Shown here piece after piece: positions 55,730 to 64,000 of a stretch of 64,000 nucleotides of DNA. The translations under genes and the position numbers were made by a program. Within the stretch, counting starts at the first letter, position 1; every line of letters begins with the position of its first letter. The notes below the pieces were generated by a model, which made no database searches, had not been told where the DNA came from, and worked only from the letters and a program-made list of their open reading frames with translations. The stretch spans positions 143,277 through 207,276 of the forward strand of contig NZ_JBNGOS010000007.1 of the NCBI RefSeq assembly GCF_050589685.1, read 5' to 3'. The stretch is from Saccharicrinis sp050589685 (GTDB lineage: Bacteria > Bacteroidota > Bacteroidia > Bacteroidales > Marinilabiliaceae).

Positions 55730-56032
55730 ATGGGCATTATCGACAACATAAGCAAACTCTTCGAAAGTAGATTGCGGCTGGGAATTATGGCCATATTGAT
55801 GGTGAACGAGAAGGTGGACTTTAATACATTAAAAGAACACCTTGGTGCCTCAGACGGAAACCTGGCCAGCCATATAAAAGCATTGGAAAAAAATGAACTT
55901 ATTGAGGTACACAAACAGTTTGTGGGTCGAAAACCCCAAACTACGTACAAAGCCACTCAACTGGGACGACTTTCGTTCCAAAAGCATATTGACGGACTAA
56001 ATAAATTAATAAAAGGAATGAATAGCGAATAA
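55730..56032 (+). CDS. Winged-helix transcriptional regulator
   Basis: The 100-residue protein consists almost entirely of a winged helix-turn-helix domain of the HTH_34 type (FESRLRLGIMAILMVNEKVDFNTLKEHLGASDGNLASHIKALEKNELIEVHK, wing FVGRKPQTTYKATQLGR). It has no sensor domain, so an interaction with the membrane protein encoded just upstream could carry the signal. The palindromes at 54972 and 56095 bracket this gene and are its candidate binding sites. It would control the membrane protein and the exosortase system. Confidence 0.87.
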   Translation: MGIIDNISKLFESRLRLGIMAILMVNEKVDFNTLKEHLGASDGNLASHIKALEKNELIEVHKQFVGRKPQTTYKATQLGRLSFQKHIDGLNKLIKGMNSE

Positions 56033-56091
56033 GCTTCAAGCCAGTAATCCAAAACCAGCTACTGCGACCTAAAGTTTATTTTTTTGATCTT

Positions 56092-56113
56092 TAACTTTGT
56101 ATTTCAAAGTACT
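56092..56113 (+). promoter_or_regulatory. Promoter with palindrome ahead of the VIT protein
   Basis: TAACTTTG (56092-56099) is an exact -7 box. The palindrome CTTTGTATTTCAAAG (56095-56109) overlaps it and is followed by TACT. The likely start point lies within the palindrome. The VIT start codon is at 56129. Confidence 0.65.
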
Positions 56114-56128
56114 TTTATATATTCAATT

Positions 56129-58615
56129 ATGAAAACAAAATTAACCCCCATCCAAATTTTAGGCCTATGCCTCATGCCAGTTTCAATGACCGTTTTTTAT
56201 TTTGTGCCACATACACGCGAAACTTTACAAGGTGCTGCCTTATTGAATTACCCCATCGCTATGGTTTACTTTTTACTCTCATTTGCCGATAGGCCAAAAG
56301 ATTCCAGTATTTTCAAGTCTCCTATGCCTAAATTTAATTGGCATATTGTTTTATCATTGATGATGGTAAGCTGTTTTACACTCAATAAGGACATACATAT
56401 TTTTGCGATCACTCCAGTGTGGTTAAAGATAGCACTTCCCCTAACTCTATTTGCGTTTATTTTTATTGGCTACACGGGAGAAATTCCTCAATGGGCCGGA
56501 AAAATGGTATCGTTCTTTACAGGCCTTGGTTTGTTGATATTCGCGTACTATGCTATAGTTCTGTTACCCTTTTCCCCTTTAGCAATTATAGGATTAGTAT
56601 TACTGGGACTTTCAATTCATCTGCTCGTTCCCATATTCCTTCTGACCTGGGGACTCATAGCTACCTTTAAGGTCAAGTACCATAATGCGCATCCTAAAAT
56701 GGTATTATCTGGCGCTACGACAGGAATAATGGTACTACTCCTCTACGTTATTATTTACTCATATCATGACAAACAAATTAAAGGCGCTCAAAAAGATCTT
56801 GTGTTAAACGAAGGGAGTAACCTGCCAGAATGGGTGGCTTATGCACAAAACAGCACCTCCGAATATTGGACCAAACGTATTATCGGCAAAAAACTGCTGT
56901 ACGAGGTACATTCTGACGGTTGGTGGGATTTTGACTTTAACCGAGGATCGTTTTCCGATATTAAAAAGCACGACCCGCTTGTTGCCATAGCGGATCTATT
57001 TACCAGTGAGCTAACTTTCAGCAATCAGGACCAGGTTAAAATTCTATCGTCCAACACTAACAGTCGACATTATGCTTACGAAAAACTTTGGTCGGGAAGA
57101 AACCTAAAGGTCAACAAAGAATTGACAGACGTAAGGATATATCCCGCATACAGAATGGTCTATTTTGAAAAAACGATCTGGATAGAAAATACCAGCACCA
57201 ATAACCGGAGCCAGCAGGAAGCTTTGTTTACTTTTTATCTACCGGATGGTGCCGTTGCTTCCTCGCTATCGTTATGGATTGACGGAAAAGAAGAGAAATC
57301 GAGGTTAACCACTCGAAAGAAAGCTTCCAAGGCTTATAAAACCATTGTTGGCAGAGAGAGACGTGACCCCGTGGTTTTGCATTGGCAAGAAGGTAATAGG
57401 TTAACAGCCACCATTTTTCCCTGCACTCCCAAAGAATCCCGCCGGGTAAAAATAGGGATTACTGCACCACTTTTGTATAAAAACAACCGCTTATACTTTC
57501 AGAGCATGAGGGTTCAGGGCCCTAAAAACAGTCAAGCCCACGAAGTTACTCATGTTAAGCTGGTTGGTAAAGCTAATTCCGTAAAAATGCCTGGCTTCTT
57601 TTCCGAAGCGCTACCAAATCAGTATATCTATGAAGGAAAACCTGTTGGCAGTTGGTCCTGCTCCTTGAACGCATCTCCTTTAACGGAAAACCCATTTACC
57701 TTCAATAAACAATCGTACCAAATAAAACCCATTGAATACGCTCATAACAGAATCCCAAAGGCTATTTACCTGGACATTAACCAATCCTGGAACGAAAAAG
57801 AAGTAAAACAAATTATGTCGCAAGCAGGTAGTGCCCCTGTATATGTGCACGATCATGGTTTTATGCAGCTTGAGCTCGCTAATTTCGATATGCTTATTCA
57901 TCGCCTTACAAAGAGACCTTTTTCCTTGATGCCCGTGTTTGAAATAGATTGGCCGGAATCTGCTTTAATCATCACGAAAGGAAAAAACAATTCTCCCATC
58001 CCTTCTGAACTCAAAAGTTCAGTATTCCATAATAGGTTGATTACCTATTTATCCGAACAAACCAAATCCGTCGCGACTATTGTTTTAGACCATATAAAAT
58101 CACCATATATCACTTCCCTGGAACAATTAAAACTAATAGATTGCAGAAATATGACAATTGCGGAACTTCAAGGACTACAAATTGAAAATTGGTTCAAGGA
58201 ATACAGACAAATTAAAGGAGGCGTAAATATTCCCATGTCGCATATGGCCATAGTGCCAGCTGTTACCAATAAAGATAACACTGCCCAAATACCCCGCGCA
58301 CCCAGTCATCTACTTCGTCTTTACAATTACCATACAGTAATGCAAAAGGCAGGTAATCTGTTTCTACAAGAAGATGCGACAATACCAAAATCTGTTTATC
58401 ATCTCTGTAACGAAGCTTTTATAGTAACACCTGTTTCGAGTTTGATAGTGCTCGAATCGCAAAAAGACTACGATCGTTTTGATATCAAGAAAAATAAAAA
58501 CAGCTTACAGAATGCCAACCTGCAAGATTCCGGTGCGGTTCCCGAACCTCACGAGTGGGCTCTTATTATCGCACTTGGGGCCATACTCTGCTTTGTGTAT
58601 TTCAAATTTGGATAA
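56129..58615 (+). CDS. XrtN-system VIT-domain protein, exosortase target
   Basis: The 828-residue protein (ATG at 56129, after its promoter) begins with about six hydrophobic helices (to about residue 215). A central VIT domain follows (SRHYAYEKLWSGRNLKVNKELTDVRIYP, LPDGAVASSLSLWIDG, GRERRDPVVLHW). The C terminus is a sorting signal: VPEPHEWAL followed by a hydrophobic segment and a short FKFG end. This matches the protein class sorted by exosortase N. The matching exosortase gene follows after 143 bases, so processing by it is expected. The function of the target is unknown. Confidence 0.88.
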   Translation: MKTKLTPIQILGLCLMPVSMTVFYFVPHTRETLQGAALLNYPIAMVYFLLSFADRPKDSSIFKSPMPKFNWHIVLSLMMVSCFTLNKDIHIFAITPVWLKIALPLTLFAFIFIGYTGEIPQWAGKMVSFFTGLGLLIFAYYAIVLLPFSPLAIIGLVLLGLSIHLLVPIFLLTWGLIATFKVKYHNAHPKMVLSGATTGIMVLLLYVIIYSYHDKQIKGAQKDLVLNEGSNLPEWVAYAQNSTSEYWTKRIIGKKLLYEVHSDGWWDFDFNRGSFSDIKKHDPLVAIADLFTSELTFSNQDQVKILSSNTNSRHYAYEKLWSGRNLKVNKELTDVRIYPAYRMVYFEKTIWIENTSTNNRSQQEALFTFYLPDGAVASSLSLWIDGKEEKSRLTTRKKASKAYKTIVGRERRDPVVLHWQEGNRLTATIFPCTPKESRRVKIGITAPLLYKNNRLYFQSMRVQGPKNSQAHEVTHVKLVGKANSVKMPGFFSEALPNQYIYEGKPVGSWSCSLNASPLTENPFTFNKQSYQIKPIEYAHNRIPKAIYLDINQSWNEKEVKQIMSQAGSAPVYVHDHGFMQLELANFDMLIHRLTKRPFSLMPVFEIDWPESALIITKGKNNSPIPSELKSSVFHNRLITYLSEQTKSVATIVLDHIKSPYITSLEQLKLIDCRNMTIAELQGLQIENWFKEYRQIKGGVNIPMSHMAIVPAVTNKDNTAQIPRAPSHLLRLYNYHTVMQKAGNLFLQEDATIPKSVYHLCNEAFIVTPVSSLIVLESQKDYDRFDIKKNKNSLQNANLQDSGAVPEPHEWALIIALGAILCFVYFKFG

Positions 58616-58758
58616 AAAAGCCTGTAGGTTAGCCAAATCAATAACCCCCATCCCCACACCCACGGCGTGGGACTTCCACCAGCCTCGTTAGCTGTGGAAA
58701 GAGCCTTTTATTGGTCGCCAGGCGCTTATCTCTAATCAAAAGCATTTAAAATATTACC

Positions 58759-60198
58759 ATGAAATTTTTAAAGATACTTGCATTCACCTTTAGTTTCCAC
58801 ATGATTGGGAAACTGAACAGGTACACCAAATTAGTTTGGAGTATAGAAGAACTCGTTGCTTCTAAATCTAAATTATTAAAAGAGATGAATTTAGGTTACG
58901 TTGCAGCTGTTATCGTAACACTTGTTGCCATCCCCAAATTCAACGAGTTTGGAGGTTTACGGTTTGAACAGCTATTATTTTTTATGGCATTACCTTTCAC
59001 ATTAACCAAAACCGGTGGCATTTCGAAATTCACACCATTATTTTTGCTATCAACCGTTCTGTTGGTTGTATTCTACATGACCCATGTGTACAGCATTCTA
59101 TTTTTTGGTGTTTGTTGCGCACTATTAAGCAGCCTGGTTGTAACCAATTACCGGCCAACACTTTTATCTTTGTTATTGAGTATCATCTGTACACCAGCCG
59201 TCAAATATTTTTTAAGCATTTACAGTTTCCCTCTTCGATTAAAAGTATCCCAATTAGCTGGTAACATGCTTATGCCTATTACCAGCAATCTCACCGTACA
59301 AGGCAATTGCATTTTTTTGAATGACATTGAATTTACGGTTGCCCCTGAATGCCTTGGTTTAAATATGATTGCCTCGGCATTGGTATTTGCCATCTTTACG
59401 CTTTCGTTTTTTGCCGGAAAATACAACAAACGTCCCCGAATGAGTTTAGTTATTGGGGCTCTATTGCTTGCGCTAACCTTAGTACTAATTGCCAATCTTA
59501 CACGAATTATCTTAACCGTACTGCTACAAGCGATGCCCGAAACGCTGATACATGAAACTATCGGTTTATTAATTTTTGTGGTGAACTGCTGTATTCCTTT
59601 GCTGTTTATCGGTATTTACGGTAAGGTTTTTTATAAAAGACAGAAAATCGTTCGAGTTAAGTTCGGGCAGCAACATTACTTAAGTCTGGCGATTGCGCCG
59701 TTGCTTATTATTGGCAGTTACGATATTCACGAAAATTCGTTTAAAACAGCGTTCGATTCTTCTTCGGTTTTTATTTCTGGCTTTGAACGAAGCGAAAGTA
59801 CGGACGGGGTAATTAAACTGGAGAACGATTCCGCATTGGTTTATATCAAACCACCTGCGTTTATGCTGGGTTCCGACCATAACCCTTTTATATGCTGGCG
59901 TGCAAGCGGTTTCAATATAAAGAAGGAAGCCGAGCTTCAGATTGGTGTACATTACGTGTATTCTTTTGAATTGCATAAACCGAACGAACAGCCATTATAC
60001 TCTTGCTGGTGGTATAGCAACGGAGGATCTCATACTATCAGTCAATGGCAATGGCGATTGGCCAACATTAAGGGAGAAGATGCCTATAGCGTGATTAATG
60101 TAACCTCGGCAGATAAATCAAAATCTTTGGAATGGACTGAAAAAATGTTGTCACAAAACCTCTTTAACCCTAAGTATCAAAGCCAATATGGTCATTAG
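58759..60198 (+). CDS. xrtN: Exosortase N
   Basis: The 479-residue membrane protein has the exosortase catalytic triad: Cys198 in VAPECLGLNM, Arg249 in ANLTRII and His265 in LIHETIGLLIF. Around eight to ten helices surround these. The about 170-residue C-terminal soluble domain (from about 300) is characteristic of XrtN and is probably periplasmic. Exosortases recognise short C-terminal sorting signals like VPEP and cleave them. The upstream VIT gene supplies the only target visible here. Biology of the XrtN system is essentially unstudied, to my knowledge. Confidence 0.9.
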   Translation: MKFLKILAFTFSFHMIGKLNRYTKLVWSIEELVASKSKLLKEMNLGYVAAVIVTLVAIPKFNEFGGLRFEQLLFFMALPFTLTKTGGISKFTPLFLLSTVLLVVFYMTHVYSILFFGVCCALLSSLVVTNYRPTLLSLLLSIICTPAVKYFLSIYSFPLRLKVSQLAGNMLMPITSNLTVQGNCIFLNDIEFTVAPECLGLNMIASALVFAIFTLSFFAGKYNKRPRMSLVIGALLLALTLVLIANLTRIILTVLLQAMPETLIHETIGLLIFVVNCCIPLLFIGIYGKVFYKRQKIVRVKFGQQHYLSLAIAPLLIIGSYDIHENSFKTAFDSSSVFISGFERSESTDGVIKLENDSALVYIKPPAFMLGSDHNPFICWRASGFNIKKEAELQIGVHYVYSFELHKPNEQPLYSCWWYSNGGSHTISQWQWRLANIKGEDAYSVINVTSADKSKSLEWTEKMLSQNLFNPKYQSQYGH

Positions 60199-60513
60199 AT
60201 TAATGGTCAATAGTGGCAGGGGGTTAAACCCGCAATATGCATTAGAAAATCTATTACACATTGAAATTGTTTCAAAACAAGACACTCCGCTGCTTCACTT
60301 CAACTCACCAGAACGATGCTCCAGAAGGTAATCGGGATAAGTTATGCCTCGTTTCAGTAATGCCTTGTTTTATTGTACTTGCAATGCTCATGACGAACCT
60401 CCAATACATAATCCGGGTAAAAGGTCATAGCCTTCAAGCTGACCAGTTATTTTTCATATCCCCCAAAAATAATCTACACAATTGCACGTTTGTATTCATG
60501 AAAAGCTAGAACT
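60199..60513. other. 315-bp gap with a possible small membrane protein
   Basis: A plus-strand frame of up to 82 codons runs from a TTG at 60261 to 60509 and includes one hydrophobic stretch (LVSVMPCFIVLAMLMTN). It has no recognised homology, an unlikely start codon, and several Cys and Asn residues without pattern. It may be a small gene or chance. Nothing else is seen. Confidence 0.25.
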
Positions 60514-61626
60514 ATGTCATTAGAAATATTTACAAGCGATGAGCAATCGTTCGCCCAATATACGCTGCATCATAGAATTCCTAAAATAATCGATGGCCTT
60601 ATCGACATAAATCCACTATATGCCCATGAACTCATAAAGCTTAGGAACTCAATCCCAAATGAATCGATAAAACATTTAAAGGCTGAAAACACATATCACG
60701 AAGATATCAATAATACCATCAGCTCACATAACTACCATTGGAACAATGCTCCTTTTCTTTTTATTGAAAACTACTTGTACCACAAACTGTCTGAGACAAT
60801 GAATTTCAGGAACAACCGTTTCGATTATTTCAGACATATCAAACTTGGGGATCTACAAAAAAAATCGGACAAACTGGTTGGGCTTTGGCAGCAAGTAGAA
60901 CAAATATGCAAACTGAATATTGATGAATCGGCACAGGCCATTTTAAAGCTGAACCTACTGGGAAACATGGCGGATTTAAGTCAAGACAAGGAAACCTACA
61001 ATTCACAGGCAAACAATACTTTGTTGATAGACCATTCGAAGGAATGTACCCGTTTATTGAAAAGTTCAACCCGTATGGATATCATACTTGACAATGCCGG
61101 TGAAGAATTATTTTTAGACCTTTGCCTGGCTTATTGGATCCTAAAAAAGACGAGTACCAAAACCGTTCAACTACATTTTAAGTCTATCCCTTATTTTGTA
61201 TCCGATGCACTCATCACAGACTTTAACGACTTACTTTGTTTTATCGCTGATCAAGAAGGGTTGGAATCGCTAGCCAGATTCTTAAGCAAGAATATCGCCA
61301 TGGAAAATATCCTTTATTCGGATGATGAATTTTGGTCGAGTGGTTTGCTGTATAGCCAAATGCCAACACCTTTAAAATCTTTACTAGAACCAAGCGAACT
61401 ACTTATTTTTAAGGGAGATTTAAACTACCGCAAACTAGTTGGCGACCGATATTGGGAACATACTACGCCTACAAAAAACATCGTGAACTATCTCGGCATG
61501 AATGCCGTATTCATTAGAGTATTAAAATCGGAAGTTTTAGTAGGCATGGATAAAAACAAAATACAAGAAACTGAAGACAGATCGTGGTTATATAATGGAA
61601 GATATGGGATAATTGATTGGGTTTAG
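60514..61626 (+). CDS. ARMT1-like (DUF89) damage-control phosphatase family protein
   Basis: The 370-residue protein has the DUF89/ARMT1 hallmarks: FLFIENYLYHKL with an FDYFRHIK stretch near 80-110, the metal-binding DNAGEELFLDL (Asp193, Asn194), and the C-terminal FKGDLNYRKLVGDRYW. The family consists of metal-dependent phosphatases acting on damaged or excess sugar phosphates, and ARMT1-type members were also reported as carboxyl methyltransferases. No phosphosugar producing gene sits next to it. Its substrate is unknown. Confidence 0.85.
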   Translation: MSLEIFTSDEQSFAQYTLHHRIPKIIDGLIDINPLYAHELIKLRNSIPNESIKHLKAENTYHEDINNTISSHNYHWNNAPFLFIENYLYHKLSETMNFRNNRFDYFRHIKLGDLQKKSDKLVGLWQQVEQICKLNIDESAQAILKLNLLGNMADLSQDKETYNSQANNTLLIDHSKECTRLLKSSTRMDIILDNAGEELFLDLCLAYWILKKTSTKTVQLHFKSIPYFVSDALITDFNDLLCFIADQEGLESLARFLSKNIAMENILYSDDEFWSSGLLYSQMPTPLKSLLEPSELLIFKGDLNYRKLVGDRYWEHTTPTKNIVNYLGMNAVFIRVLKSEVLVGMDKNKIQETEDRSWLYNGRYGIIDWV

Positions 61627-61683
61627 TTATTGAAAAAACATTCTTTGCCCGAGAATTCTAACTGTCCTACCGCATTGGTTTTT

Positions 61684-62559
61684 CTAGGCTGCCCTACCAC
61701 AACACTTTTTATACTTCAATCCACTACCACAAGGGCAAGGACTGTTCCTCCCAGATCGAGTTCTCGTTTTCGTTAAGTTTATCGTGGATAGATGTTGTTG
61801 AAAGATTTCTTCCAGCAGTTTATACAACTCCGGATGTTTTTGATTTAACAGTTTGGGTCGTTCAAAAAAGTACTCGCTGGCCACCGCAAAAAACTCCTGT
61901 TTGTTGGTCCCTCCATAAGGATTAATGTCTGACTTATGAGTGTATATCTCCTCTATTTTTTGATTGATCAGATTGAGCCAGGGAATGGCGTATTGATTCT
62001 CCAACAACAAAGAAGGAATGCCATCAATAGCACCGTCCATTTTATCTATCAGGTGAACAAACTCATGAATGGCCGTATTCTTTTTGTCTGAAGCATTGGA
62101 AAAACCATGATGCAATGCCGGCTTGGAAAGAATCATTTTCCCTTCCATAAAACCTGTACCTACCATGCCTAAAATACTACGATTGTCACCTGATGTTTCC
62201 AACTTCTCGTTGAACATAGATGGGTATAGCAATACCTCCTTTAAATTGTTATAACGCCACTCCGGAAACCTAAAAATGGGGATAATAGCACTGGAAGCCA
62301 CCAATAATTTGTCGTTGATATCCACTTCCACCTCAATACCTGTTACCTTACTGTTCAGCAAAAACTCCTGCACGCGGTATTCGAATTGTGTTTTTTCTTC
62401 CGAAGAAAGATGGTAGTAGTAGTTGACCTTTTGAGATAGGATGGCTCGCCATTTGGGGGGGAATTCATCATTGGGTTTTATCCAGGTTGGTCGTTTAAAA
62501 TGACGAAAAAAAATGAAGGCGATAGCTGCTAAGGCTAGAAGAGTGATTAGTGCAAGCAT
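61684..62559 (-). CDS. MtfA-like M90 peptidase with SEC-C tail
   Basis: The 291-residue protein has one N-terminal membrane anchor (LITLLALAAIAFIFFRHF), then the M90 (MtfA, glucose-regulated) metallopeptidase domain. Its zinc motif is HEFVH (His165, Glu166, His169), and the third ligand is probably in EFFAVASEYFFERP. The extreme C terminus carries a SEC-C zinc motif (GRNSPCPCGSGLKYKKCCG), which is not part of E. coli MtfA. It may be tethered to protein-binding targets by this motif. It stands 57 bases from the ARMT1-like gene, convergent with it. Confidence 0.9.
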   Translation of the reverse strand: MLALITLLALAAIAFIFFRHFKRPTWIKPNDEFPPKWRAILSQKVNYYYHLSSEEKTQFEYRVQEFLLNSKVTGIEVEVDINDKLLVASSAIIPIFRFPEWRYNNLKEVLLYPSMFNEKLETSGDNRSILGMVGTGFMEGKMILSKPALHHGFSNASDKKNTAIHEFVHLIDKMDGAIDGIPSLLLENQYAIPWLNLINQKIEEIYTHKSDINPYGGTNKQEFFAVASEYFFERPKLLNQKHPELYKLLEEIFQQHLSTINLTKTRTRSGRNSPCPCGSGLKYKKCCGRAA

Positions 62560-62573
62560 AGGGTTAAGCCGTA

Positions 62574-63455
62574 TTAATTCTCATTTATTCTATCTTGAAC
62601 ATCTTTAAATGTCAAACCTTCTTTATTTACCCACTCTGTGAATCCATTTGAATTCCTTCCAAGAATCATATTTGAAGCTGCACTTGGACTATTAAAAATA
62701 GTGTCTTCGGCAAAAACCAATTTATCCCCTTCCTCTACCATTATCTTAGTATCAACCAACTTTCTTCGCATATTTCTATAGGTTTCTGTACAAGATGCTG
62801 ATAATTCTCTTTTCCCCTCACTTCCTTTAGCTACAATATATCCTTGATCAGTCTCCGCCATTGAAGCATTAAAGGACCTCGTTTTTATATAATAGGTTTC
62901 CTGAACCGAATATTTTTCTACTGCGTTTTTATCATTTTCATGCTTAATTGTTGAAGAAATCAAAAACTTAAATCCCATTACCGGTAAGATCAATCTAATT
63001 TGATCTAAGAAATATTCCATATCAGAAATATCCGCCTCATGTAGCGTTGGTAAACCCGGGGAGTTTCCATTTTCGATCTGTGCCGATTTGGCCTCAATAG
63101 CTAACTGAACTAGTCTTGATTCCAAATATCTAATTTGTGTTTTAGTGAGTAATTCATCCTTACTTACAAAAAATATAAGCTCTTTAAAATCTTTGTGAGG
63201 ATCGCTCAAATGTTGTTTTAATCTAACTCTAATATTCTCAGCCTCTCCAATGTAAATTTTTTCATCATATGCATCATTTGTTGGGTCACCTTTTAGGCAA
63301 TAAACACCAGGGTTATCAAATTCATCCCTTGACATTATTTTATTTACGGAAGCTCTTGGACTGTACACTGCTTTACCAACCCAATTACCAATTTCACTAA
63401 ACCTGGGACCATATTCAGTTCCATCAATCATATATACAGTCAATTTCTTACCCAT
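62574..63455 (-). CDS. GIY-YIG nuclease-domain protein with DUF4357
   Basis: The 293-residue protein has a GIY-YIG-like domain at about 45-125 (GVYCLKGDPTN, KIYIGEAENIRVRLKQHL, FKELIFFV) and a C-terminal DUF4357 domain from about 185 (TDQGYIVAKGS, AASNMILGRNSNGFTEW). This combination is recurrent in bacteria as a methionine-sulfoxide-like unknown or nuclease family and is often found near mobile or defence genes. No restriction or toxin partner is visible beside it. A nuclease role is possible, but not shown. Confidence 0.85.
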   Translation of the reverse strand: MGKKLTVYMIDGTEYGPRFSEIGNWVGKAVYSPRASVNKIMSRDEFDNPGVYCLKGDPTNDAYDEKIYIGEAENIRVRLKQHLSDPHKDFKELIFFVSKDELLTKTQIRYLESRLVQLAIEAKSAQIENGNSPGLPTLHEADISDMEYFLDQIRLILPVMGFKFLISSTIKHENDKNAVEKYSVQETYYIKTRSFNASMAETDQGYIVAKGSEGKRELSASCTETYRNMRRKLVDTKIMVEEGDKLVFAEDTIFNSPSAASNMILGRNSNGFTEWVNKEGLTFKDVQDRINEN

Positions 63456-63638
63456 CGTTTTCTATCTAGTCTCTGCACGTAAACCCGATATGTATTCACG
63501 CTCAACTGGTTAGTGTTGAAAACTAGTTAGAATCTTTATGGGTTTCGGCTTGCTAAAATCAATTAAAATACAGATATTCAACCTGTTGACGATTTGAGAT
63601 TCGTCTGGTTCACCACAAATTTTCAATCAGGTTCAGAT

Positions 63639-64000
63639 ATGCGAAAAAGATTCGAACAGCAAATTACCCTTGGCAGGTTGTTGATACAGGACACAAAAAT
63701 ACCCACTGCAAAACGCGGAGGTGCGTTGCCGGGCTTGTGCGCGGCGTTAAAAGAAATATTCATTAACCCCAAGTGGAACACCCAGGTGTTCGAGATCCTG
63801 GAAAAAAAGATATTCTCGGAAAACAACAACATGGGAAGGCCGGGAATGGACCTGTGGCAGATATTCGTGCTTTCGCAGGTTAGGCTGTGCCAGAACATTA
63901 GTTATGACGACCTCCATCACATCGCCAATTACGACTCGCTGATCAGGCAACTGATGGGTATCGAGAACGGTTTCGGCCATGGGCGCATAGAAATAGGTTA
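63639..64000 (+). mobile_element. Start of an insertion-sequence transposase, cut by the window edge
   Basis: From the ATG at 63639 the frame stays open to the end of the window (about 120 codons). It begins MRKRFEQQITLGRLLI and continues with KRGGALPGLCAALKEIFINP and GRPGMDLWQIFVLSQVRLCQN. This matches the N-terminal part of ISNCY-type (IS1202/IS5-like) DDE transposases. The DDE catalytic core would lie beyond 64000. The terminal repeat at the left side was not identified between 63456 and 63638. Confidence 0.8.

Noticed and set aside
58655..58700. CCCACGGCGTGGG hairpin resembling an IS200/IS605 end
   Set aside because: The hairpin is real (CCCAC/GTGGG), but no transposase or second end is seen, so it is not called a mobile element.
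63623..63980. Overlapping 77- and 91-codon minus-strand frames
   Set aside because: They are antisense to the transposase start, which shows family motifs.

Overview
The window looks like a piece of a marine Bacteroidota chromosome, probably a Marinilabiliales/Prolixibacter-type alginate degrader; the order is my inference. The reasons are two SusC/SusD pairs, a C-terminal domain of the type IX secretion kind on one lyase, Bacteroidota promoter boxes (TAnnTTTG) ahead of several genes, and no Shine-Dalgarno sequences. I see no rRNA, tRNA or CRISPR array.

Positions 1-13.7 kb hold a hexuronate catabolism block. On the minus strand lie kduI and a LacI-type repressor. Divergently on the plus strand come uxaC, kdgK, a KDPG aldolase gene, uxuB, uxuA, a second PfkB sugar kinase, a LarA-like (lactate racemase family) gene and a complete TRAP transporter (dctP, dctQ, dctM). 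Together they take up uronates and convert them through fructuronate/mannonate or 5-keto-4-deoxyuronate to KDG, KDPG, pyruvate and glyceraldehyde-3-phosphate. An identical 17-bp operator lies at the lacI promoter and at the dctP promoter.

Positions 13.8-51 kb are a large alginate utilisation locus. Plus strand: two LacI regulators, PL7 and PL6 lyases, an SDR (probable DEH reductase) and an RbsD/FucU-like protein. Minus strand: a broken iron-ADH gene, kdgK, a TSUP permease, an SDR, an MFS uronate transporter, kdgF, a PL17 oligoalginate lyase, a PL6 lyase, an Nramp-fold transporter without the metal-binding motifs, a heparinase II/III-like protein, SusD/SusC and a GntR regulator. A second, duplicated GntR-SusC-SusD unit follows, with a TIG-domain glycan-binding lipoprotein and a third PL6 enzyme carrying a T9SS-like tail. 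Outer-membrane lyases and SusCD would capture and cut alginate, PL17 and KdgF would finish it to DEH, SDRs would reduce DEH to KDG, and KdgK plus the aldolase would feed central metabolism.

Positions 51-64 kb are a mixed region: a universal stress protein, a CHASE-domain histidine kinase, and a small exosortase N system (membrane protein, winged-helix regulator, VIT-domain target with a VPEP-type tail, XrtN). Then come an ARMT1-like protein, an MtfA-type peptidase with a SEC-C tail, a GIY-YIG protein and the start of a transposase cut by the window edge.

The observations I find most interesting are two matching candidate antisense small RNAs opposite the susC leaders, the paired TTGGTnnACCAA operators of the GntR twins, the LarA homologue in a uronate operon, the Nramp-like protein without metal ligands, and a shared promoter palindrome that may put the exosortase system under the neighbouring winged-helix protein.
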